A program made the position numbers and the translations under genes. A stretch of 7,201 bases of DNA, from NCBI GenBank assembly GCA_964517065.1, contig CAZFBK010000034.1, positions 1 to 7,201 on the forward strand, given 5' to 3'. Every line of letters begins with the position of its first letter. The first letter of the stretch is position 1. Below are positions 1 through 4,755 of this stretch, in pieces. The notes beneath the pieces are model-generated. The model was given only the letters and a program-made list of their open reading frames with translations, had not been told where the DNA came from and searched no databases. The stretch comes from CAYYYA01 sp964517065. GTDB lineage: Bacteria > Patescibacteriota > Patescibacteriia > UBA1558 > 2-01-FULL-52-15.

Positions 1-180
1 CTAGACAAAACAATCAAAATACTGTACACTAGCGTTTGCTATAAGTATAGTAAACGCCTTAATTATTGGGCCTCGCAGCCCGTTTTAAATTTTTTGATCC
101 TCCAGTTAGAGGATCAAAAACTACCCGAAGCCTTGGCGCAGGGTAGTGGCTGGATAGAAAAAATAGAGATCTTTATTTAA
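1..180 (+). CDS. C-terminal end of an unrecognised upstream protein (partial)
   Basis: Frame 1 is open from the first base to a TAA at 178-180 and gives 59 residues, ending ...GSGWIEKIEIFI. The composition is protein-like: mixed hydrophobic, charged and aromatic residues with no low-complexity bias. The other two + frames are closed by several stops in the same stretch. An AGGA overlaps the stop codon at 179-182, and typA begins 23 bp later, so the two genes could be co-transcribed. I do not recognise the family. The caveat is that the same bases hold three consecutive inverted repeats, so this could instead be an untranslated leader that happens to be open. The start lies outside the window. 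Confidence 0.45.
   Translation, partial: LDKTIKILYTSVCYKYSKRLNYWASQPVLNFLILQLEDQKLPEALAQGSGWIEKIEIFI
32..57. repeat. Inverted repeat, 11-bp stem
   Basis: The arms 32-42 (GCGTTTGCTAT) and 47-57 (ATAGTAAACGC) pair over 11 bp with one G-U pair and a 4-nt loop. The following bases (CTTAATTATT) are not a proper T-tract, so it is a poor intrinsic terminator on either strand. It lies inside the frame that may encode the end of an upstream protein. Function unknown. Confidence 0.6.
91..120. repeat. Perfect 12-bp inverted repeat
   Basis: The arms TTTTTGATCCTC (91-102) and GAGGATCAAAAA (109-120) are perfectly complementary around a 6-nt loop. The orientation is T-stem-A, the reverse of an intrinsic terminator, and no T-tract follows on either strand. 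A shorter GGGC/GCCC hairpin (68-71 with 78-81) lies just upstream. It could be a leader RNA structure for typA or a coincidence within coding sequence. Confidence 0.6.
121..146. repeat. Inverted repeat CTACCC/GGGTAG
   Basis: The six-base arms at 121-126 and 141-146 are perfectly complementary, with a 14-nt interior that contains a small GCC/GGC palindrome. It directly abuts the preceding 12-bp hairpin, so an RNA could stack the two stems. There is no T-tract and no match to a riboswitch class that I recognise. Confidence 0.45.
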
Positions 181-203
181 GGAACAAATTTAAGTTTATA
201 TCT

Positions 204-2015
204 ATGTCTGAGAAGCTTCGCAATATCGCCATCATTGCTCACGTCGACCACGGTAAAACTACCTTAGTGGATGCTTTGTTGCGTCAATCGGAGAAATTCA
301 CCACCAAAGTTCAGGATGATCTGATCATGGACTCCAACGAGCTGGAGAAAGAGCGCGGTATTACTATTTTTTCTAAAAATGCTGCTGTAGCCTACAAGGG
401 TTACAAGATTAATATCATCGATACTCCCGGTCACGCCGATTTCGGTGGAGAAGTGGAGCGCATCATGAGTTTGGTTGACGGTGTGCTGTTGCTCGTTGAT
501 GCCAAAGATGGTCCGATGCCTCAGACCAAATTCGTCCTCAGCAAAGCTCTGCAAGCTGGTCATAAGGTAATTGTAGTTATTAATAAAATTGATTTACCGG
601 AAGCGCGCGCTCAATGGGTACTGAATCAGACTTTTGATTTGTTCGTTGAGCTTGGTGCTAGCGATGAGCAGGTAGAGTTTCCGGTTATTTACGCCTCTGC
701 AGTGGCCGGTAAGGCTGGTCTGGAGCCACATCTCGAAAGCATGACAGACGTCGAGCCTGTCTTCGATGCTGTAATCAAATATATCCCAGCCCCAGAAATT
801 CACGAAGGCTCTATGCAAATGTTAGTCGTTAATATTGCTTATGATAATTTCAAAGGTCAGATTGCTATTGGACGATTACTCAGTAGCACTATGGTCAAAG
901 GTCAGACGATTGCTTTGCTGAAGCCGGACGGAACTAAATTGACCAACAAAATTACTGCCGTCATGGTCTTCGATGGATTGAGTCGTCGTGAAGTTGAGAC
1001 AGTGCAGGCAGGTGATGTCATTGCCGTCGCTGGAGTAGAGAATATTCGCATCGGAGACACGATTGCTGATGCTACTGATCCTCAGGCACTACCACCGATT
1101 ACGATTGAAGAGCCGACGGTCAAGATGAACTTCGCCGTCAATAACTCACCATTCTATGGACGAGAGGGTACGTTCCAAACCGCTCGTCATCTGAAAGATC
1201 GCCTGATGAAGGAATTGCTCAACGATGTAGCTTTGAAAGTCGAAGCTTCAGAAGGAACTGATTCTTCTTTCAGCGTCTCTGGTCGTGGCGAATTGCATCT
1301 GTCTATCCTGATCGAAAAAATGCGTCGCGAAGGTTTCGAGCTTCAAGTTTCCAAGCCACAGGTTATTTTCAAAGAAGTAAACGGCGTGAAGATGGAACCA
1401 TTTGAAGAGGTCTTTATTGAAGCACCAGAAAGCTCGAGCGGAACAGTAATCGAGAAAATGAGCAAACGCAAAGGGTTGATGAAAAATATGAAAGTGGATC
1501 GCGGTATTGCTCACCTGCATTTCGTCGTGCCGACACGCGGTCTGATTGGTTATCGTTCAGAATTCCTGACAGACACCAAAGGTCAAGGCATTATTAATAC
1601 CTTGTTTCATGGCTATGAACCATTTGGTGGTGTACTCGAGAGTGCCAGCCGTGGCTCATTGATTGCTTTTGAAACTGGTACGAGTAATCTCTACGGTTTG
1701 CTTAGCGCTCAAGAGCGCGGTCAACTGTTCATCGGGCCGGGAGTAGAGGTCTATGAAGGTATGATCGTCGGTAAGAACGCCCGCCAAGAAGATCTAGAGG
1801 TAAATATTTGTCGCACCAAGCAGTTATCCAATATGCGTTCCAAAGGCGACGGTAAAGCCGATCATTTTGATACGCCGGTCAGTATGAGTTTGGAGGAAGC
1901 TATTGAGTATATCGGTGATGATGAATTGCTGGAGGTTACACCAAAAAGTCTCCGTTTGCGCAAAACAATCCTTAATTCTACTGCCCGTAAGCGAGCCAAT
2001 ACCACTAAGGAATAG
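204..2015 (+). CDS. typA: Translational GTPase TypA/BipA
   Basis: A ribosome-associated GTPase of the EF-G/LepA family. It binds the 70S ribosome and is known for roles in 50S assembly and in growth under cold or other stress. The 603 residues match the usual family length (E. coli BipA is 607). The GTPase motifs are all present: G1 AHVDHGKT (12-19), G2 RGIT (51-54), G3 DTPGH (73-77), G4 NKID (127-130) and G5 SA (about 165-166). After them come the beta-barrel domain 2 (about 200-300), the EF-G III/V-like domains with the GRGELHLSILIEKMRREGFE-type segment, and the BipA-specific C-terminal domain with the GLIGYRSEFLT and TGTSNLYG signatures. The start MSEKLRNIAIIAHVDHG is canonical, and there is no in-frame start upstream. 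The only SD-like sequence, AGGA at 179-182, is about 20 nt upstream and too far for a normal site. The gene looks intact and functional. Confidence 0.98.
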   Translation: MSEKLRNIAIIAHVDHGKTTLVDALLRQSEKFTTKVQDDLIMDSNELEKERGITIFSKNAAVAYKGYKINIIDTPGHADFGGEVERIMSLVDGVLLLVDAKDGPMPQTKFVLSKALQAGHKVIVVINKIDLPEARAQWVLNQTFDLFVELGASDEQVEFPVIYASAVAGKAGLEPHLESMTDVEPVFDAVIKYIPAPEIHEGSMQMLVVNIAYDNFKGQIAIGRLLSSTMVKGQTIALLKPDGTKLTNKITAVMVFDGLSRREVETVQAGDVIAVAGVENIRIGDTIADATDPQALPPITIEEPTVKMNFAVNNSPFYGREGTFQTARHLKDRLMKELLNDVALKVEASEGTDSSFSVSGRGELHLSILIEKMRREGFELQVSKPQVIFKEVNGVKMEPFEEVFIEAPESSSGTVIEKMSKRKGLMKNMKVDRGIAHLHFVVPTRGLIGYRSEFLTDTKGQGIINTLFHGYEPFGGVLESASRGSLIAFETGTSNLYGLLSAQERGQLFIGPGVEVYEGMIVGKNARQEDLEVNICRTKQLSNMRSKGDGKADHFDTPVSMSLEEAIEYIGDDELLEVTPKSLRLRKTILNSTARKRANTTKE

Positions 2016-2033
2016 CTCGAAGCTAACAAATAA

Positions 2034-2065
2034 AAAACTACTCGAACAGCTGATCGAGTAGTTTT
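2034..2065. terminator. Bidirectional intrinsic terminator between typA and tatA
   Basis: The arms AAAACTACTCGA (2034-2045) and TCGAGTAGTTTT (2054-2065) form a perfect 12-bp stem with an 8-nt loop. The core is flanked by A on the left and T on the right, so the RNA ends in a U-tract when read from either strand. It starts 18 bp after the typA stop and 8 bp after the tatA stop on the opposite strand. This fits a terminator shared by two convergent genes. Confidence 0.85.
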
Positions 2066-2073
2066 GCTTTAGG

Positions 2074-2232
2074 CTATTTTTTGGTAGTTGGCTCGTCGTC
2101 TTTGAAGGCGTGACGGAGAGATTTGACGGCATCAGCTACGCTTTTGATTAAGCCTGGAATGAGTTTCGCCCCAAATAATAACACCAAGATAACGGCGATG
2201 ATTATCAGCTCTTTAGTTCCTAAACCAAACAT
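2074..2232 (-). CDS. tatA: Sec-independent (Tat) translocase subunit TatA
   Basis: A 52-residue protein starting MFGLGTKELIIIAVILVLLF. TatA oligomers form or stabilise the route by which folded, twin-arginine-signal proteins cross the cytoplasmic membrane, working with TatC. The family pattern is clear: a short N-terminus with the FG.G..E motif, one transmembrane helix (about 8-20), an FGAK.IP hinge (20-26), an amphipathic helix (about 27-44: LIKSVADAVKSLRHAF) and a short charged tail (DDEPTTKK). It is at the short end of the family. It was found by reading the reverse strand directly. No normal SD is visible: AGGAAG lies about 25 nt upstream in an AT-rich leader. No tatC is in the window. 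It is convergent with typA and divergent from the tail-like operon, whose first two products carry Tat-type signal peptides. TatB or TatE naming cannot be excluded by sequence alone. Confidence 0.93.
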   Translation of the reverse strand: MFGLGTKELIIIAVILVLLFGAKLIPGLIKSVADAVKSLRHAFKDDEPTTKK

Positions 2233-2270
2233 ACATTTATAAATTAAAAGTTATTAACTTCCTAGCTGAA

Positions 2271-2299
2271 ATCATAGCATTTTGTCATGGTTAGGTAAA
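2271..2299 (-). promoter_or_regulatory. Probable tatA promoter (extended -10)
   Basis: On the reverse strand, TTTACC (2299-2294, 4/6 to TTGACA) is followed by a 17-bp spacer and TATGAT (2276-2271, 5/6 to TATAAT). The spacer ends in TGC, which gives an extended -10 element (TGnTATGAT). The predicted transcription start near 2264 leaves a leader of about 30 nt before the tatA ATG. Two copies of AAAGTTATTA (2247-2256 and 2297-2306) flank this promoter. Confidence 0.6.
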
Positions 2300-2376
2300 G
2301 TTATTAGTGCTGACAGTAAAGTAGAGGGTTGATAGTTGAGCCGACATGAATTCAGAAAATATGTTGTAATAACCTC

Positions 2377-2405
2377 TTCTGATTTTTCATATTTTGGTGT
2401 ATAAT
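2377..2405 (+). promoter_or_regulatory. Probable promoter of the tail-like operon
   Basis: A perfect TATAAT lies at 2400-2405. With a 17-bp spacer the -35 position (2377-2382) reads TTCTGA, only 3/6 to consensus, so the -10 does most of the work. Transcription would begin near 2412, about 23 nt before the ATG at 2435. It is divergent from the tatA promoter, and the -35 elements are about 80 bp apart. Confidence 0.5.
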
Positions 2406-2434
2406 ATAAAAAGTTTTACTACGTGGATAACCTA

Positions 2435-3265
2435 ATGATTCCTAAAAAATATTCTTTTCGTTATCTTTCCAAAAGAAAGATAAAAGACATTCAGTTTTTG
2501 CAACAAAGTTGGAGAAGGAAAGAGTTGACTTCTGTTCCTTTGACAGTAGTTAGTCAGTCTGCGCACGAGGCAGAGGTGGTAAATCGCAAGAGAATGTTCT
2601 TGAAGCTAGCCGGCGTGGTGGGTATTGGCGCTGCTGGCTCTTTATTATTACCAAAGAAAGCTTCGGCTTTGGTCTTTGGCAGTGCACCGGCTAATAATGT
2701 TGTTGGTGTTAAAAATAGTGCTAATACTCGCATCGATCCTGCCACGGAAGCTACCAGTCTGAGCATCAAGACAGCTACAGAAGCTAGTAAAATAGCAACC
2801 GACAGTATCAAGACCAACACTGATACTTTGGTCACAAATAGCAACAAATTTACTTTTTCTGGTAGCAGCTTATTGACTACGAGTGCCGGAGGATCATCAG
2901 ATGTAGTAGGACTGAAAGACAGTTTGGATAATAGAATCAATCCAGTAAGCGAGGACGCTATTATCTTACTGCGTCGTCTGGTTAAGCTGATGGAATCTCA
3001 GGCCACGGTGGATACCGCCAATCGTCAGAGAGTGGCAGTGGATGCTTGGGGTGGTAACGTAGCGACTGGTGTGGGTACTAGTGCTGCCAGTGGTCTCACC
3101 CTCGTCCCTCGTATCGTATTAGCGACTGACTCCACCGTGGGTACTGTCACCAGCGTGACCAACGTGGTGACTATAGGTTCGTACCCAGCCAATCAAATGT
3201 TTGCTGATGTAGCGCACGGTGTCTATGCTAACGCTATCCGACGTAATTTAGTGTTCACAAATTAG
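2435..3265 (+). CDS. Tat-signal-bearing phage-fibre-like surface protein (paralogue 1)
   Basis: 276 residues from the ATG at 2435. A GTG at 2423 would add four residues, but GGA at 2425-2427 is 7 nt before the ATG and favours it. After a basic N-terminus comes a Tat-like signal: RKRMFLK (51-57), a Gly/Ala-rich hydrophobic stretch of about 15 residues, then PKKASA with A-x-A at 76-78 and likely cleavage after 78. The twin pair is KR rather than RR, a variant known to be tolerated. The mature part starts with a phage-like segment, VVGVKNS...TRIDPATEA (from 89), then a Thr/Ser/Lys-rich probable helix, NKFTFSGSSLLTT, and a second VVGLKDS...RINPVSED copy (from 157) leading into a likely helix LLRRLVKLMES. 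The C-terminal 47 residues (230-276) hold TDSTVGTVTSVTNV and end RRNLVFTN. Similar stretches occur in phage virion and tail-fibre proteins (recalled, not searched). Exact function unknown; first gene of the operon. Confidence 0.85.
   Translation: MIPKKYSFRYLSKRKIKDIQFLQQSWRRKELTSVPLTVVSQSAHEAEVVNRKRMFLKLAGVVGIGAAGSLLLPKKASALVFGSAPANNVVGVKNSANTRIDPATEATSLSIKTATEASKIATDSIKTNTDTLVTNSNKFTFSGSSLLTTSAGGSSDVVGLKDSLDNRINPVSEDAIILLRRLVKLMESQATVDTANRQRVAVDAWGGNVATGVGTSAASGLTLVPRIVLATDSTVGTVTSVTNVVTIGSYPANQMFADVAHGVYANAIRRNLVFTN
2693..3004 (+). repeat. Paralogous segment, copy 1 (partner 3471-3782)
   Basis: Residues 87-190 of the first paralogue align without gaps to residues 68-171 of the second. By hand count 85 of 104 positions are identical. 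Many nucleotide differences are synonymous third-position changes, which points to an older tandem gene duplication kept under protein-level selection, not a recent copy or an assembly artefact. Confidence 0.9.
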
Positions 3266-3268
3266 GGA
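3264..3268 (+). promoter_or_regulatory. SD-like AGGGA overlapping the upstream stop codon
   Basis: AGGGA overlaps the TAG of paralogue 1 (3263-3265) and precedes two adjacent ATGs at 3270 and 3273. Spacing is 1 nt to the first and 4 nt to the second, so initiation at 3273 may be the real choice. The overlap fits translational coupling in the operon. Confidence 0.5.
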
Positions 3269-3269
3269 T

Positions 3270-4754
3270 ATGATGTTTTTTTCTAAAATGCGCCCTCGCC
3301 ACCCGAAACGACTAGCCAGCGATAGGTCTGTTTTTGACGTAGCTACAAAAGAGGCGGATGAAAGAAAGCGTAAATTTTTGAAACTAGTTGGAATCATAGG
3401 AGCTGGCATGGGTGCTTCGACTTTGTTTCCGAACAAAGCTTCGGCCGAAGTGCTCGGTGGTACGAGGACTACCGACGTGGTAGGGGTGGAAAATTCTACT
3501 GACACCCGCATCGATCCTGCCACCGAAGCTACTGGGTTAAGTATCAAAACAGCAACCGAAGCAAGCAAGATAGCTACCGATAGTATCAAGTCTAATACGG
3601 ATACGCTAGTTACTGATACGAATAAATTTACTTTTTCTGGTAGTAGTTTATTGACTACTAGCGCTGGTGGATCGTCTGATGTTTTCGGACTGAAAAATAC
3701 CGCAGATACTCGTCTCAATCCAGCGAGTGAAGACTCGATTATTATGTTACGTCGTGTCGTCAAGCTGATGGAATCACAGGCCAATAGTAATACAGGAACT
3801 CGACAACGTATCACCATCGATGCTTGGAATGGTGATCTTGGTGGTCTCTACGACACTGGTACAGCTACTGGTGACCAAAGTAGTACGACCTTGGGTGATA
3901 CGACCAAATCAGCTATTTGGTTAGAAAATCAATGGGCTTATCATGCTGTCAGGATCACCGCTGGTACTGGTATCGGTCAAACGAGACTTATTACTGGTAA
4001 TACTTCTACTGTCATGACTTTGGCTAATGCTTGGATTACCACGCCAGACGGTACCTCAGTTTATGGCATTTACGCAATAAGCTCGATGATGCTCGAGTAT
4101 GGTTCGGCCACTGGAGCGCAGGCATTATTGACATTAACTGATACTTCCAAAGTTTGGACAACGAATGCTTGGGCGAATAAAGTTGTCAAAATTAGACACA
4201 GTACCGGTGGTACAGAGCAAACTCGTTTAATAGCTAGTAACACCGCTACGGTTTTGACTTTGACTGCACAATGGACGCCACAGCTTGATCCAACTGCCAG
4301 TGTCGATAGTGGTACATCTACTACGCCACAGGATCTGCTAACTTTAGTCGATACTGCGAAGTCTTGGACTGTAAATGGCTATGCCAATTATGTGGTACAG
4401 ATCACCGGCGGTACTGGTGCTGGTCAGATCCGTAGTATTGTCAGTAATACAGCTACTATTTTGACACTGGAGCAAGCTTGGGCCACGCAGTTAGACGTGA
4501 CTTCGACTTACTCAATATTTGCTCTGCCAGCACGATCGTATTCTATCAATGATGCACCATTTATGATGACAGAAGTTGGTACGAGTGTGGGTGCTCCACG
4601 ATTTGTGTCAGCTACGGACTCGACAGTGGGCACTGTCACCAGTATCACGGACATCAGTACGATCGGTTCATACGCGTCGGCACAAAGGTTTGGTGATGTA
4701 TCCCATGAAGTCTACCAAGACGCTCTGCGCACACAATTAACCTTTACCCAATAA
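3270..4754 (+). CDS. Tat-signal-bearing fibre-like protein with triple repeat insert (paralogue 2)
   Basis: 494 residues from 3270 (493 if the second ATG at 3273 is used). It begins 4 bp after paralogue 1 and shares its layout. The signal is RKRKFLK (32-38), a Gly-rich hydrophobic stretch, and PNKASA with likely cleavage after 59, so the KR twin and the basic residue before the cleavage site are conserved. Residues 68-171 are about 82% identical to paralogue 1, and the last 47 residues (448-494) match its C-terminus. Between them (about 193-433) lie three repeats absent from paralogue 1, following roughly W.N..Y.V.I..GTG.GQ.R.I..NT.T.LTL...W. The core GTGIGQ is at 232-237, TGGTEQ at 312-317 and GTGAGQ at 381-386. 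The repeat type is familiar from phage structural proteins, and the extra mass may lengthen or decorate a fibre. No enzymatic motif is visible. A role as surface or virion-like fibre subunit is inferred. Confidence 0.86.
   Translation: MMFFSKMRPRHPKRLASDRSVFDVATKEADERKRKFLKLVGIIGAGMGASTLFPNKASAEVLGGTRTTDVVGVENSTDTRIDPATEATGLSIKTATEASKIATDSIKSNTDTLVTDTNKFTFSGSSLLTTSAGGSSDVFGLKNTADTRLNPASEDSIIMLRRVVKLMESQANSNTGTRQRITIDAWNGDLGGLYDTGTATGDQSSTTLGDTTKSAIWLENQWAYHAVRITAGTGIGQTRLITGNTSTVMTLANAWITTPDGTSVYGIYAISSMMLEYGSATGAQALLTLTDTSKVWTTNAWANKVVKIRHSTGGTEQTRLIASNTATVLTLTAQWTPQLDPTASVDSGTSTTPQDLLTLVDTAKSWTVNGYANYVVQITGGTGAGQIRSIVSNTATILTLEQAWATQLDVTSTYSIFALPARSYSINDAPFMMTEVGTSVGAPRFVSATDSTVGTVTSITDISTIGSYASAQRFGDVSHEVYQDALRTQLTFTQ
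3471..3782 (+). repeat. Paralogous segment, copy 2 (partner 2693-3004)
   Basis: This is the second copy of the 104-residue segment. The most conserved stretches are TRIDPATEAT, SIKTATEASKIATDSIK, NKFTFSGSSLLTTSAGGSSD and VKLMESQA. Confidence 0.9.
3852..4526 (+). repeat. Three tandem GTG.GQ beta-type repeats within paralogue 2
   Basis: The units span roughly residues 195-270, 277-345 and 347-419, about 70-75 residues each. Each opens with a Gly/Thr-rich start and a TL.D..K.W motif. Next come W.N..V.I, a GTG.GQ.R (or degenerate) turn, NT.T.LTL, an aromatic W, and a D.TS.Y.I-like end. Unit 2 is the most degenerate (STGGTEQTR). The same repeat family appears in the third gene. Confidence 0.85.
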
Positions 4755-4755
4755 T

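Noticed and set aside
23..51. Promoter TGTACA-17 bp-TATAGT for typA
   Set aside because: It matches only 4/6 at -35, its -10 lies inside the 32-57 hairpin, and the stretch may be coding. Too weak to annotate.
91..146. preQ1-I riboswitch or T-box-like leader before typA
   Set aside because: A hairpin followed by AAAAACTA and a GGGTAGTGG string recall those classes superficially, but the conserved loop, pseudoknot and specifier elements are missing and typA is not a usual target.
264..2132. Reverse-strand frames across typA and its 3' end
   Set aside because: typA is unambiguous on the + strand. The frame at 1824-2132 also covers the terminator and part of tatA in another frame and shows no family features.
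2554..3817. Long reverse-strand open frames (2554-2940 and 3248-3817) that resemble each other
   Set aside because: They are antisense to the two paralogues. Their similarity follows from the paralogy of the + strand genes, and their translations are Val/Leu/Ser-rich without recognisable motifs.
2435..4754. Recent duplication or assembly artefact for the two paralogues
   Set aside because: Nucleotide identity is interrupted by many synonymous changes, and the second gene has a large insert and a different N-terminus, so the copies are genuinely diverged.
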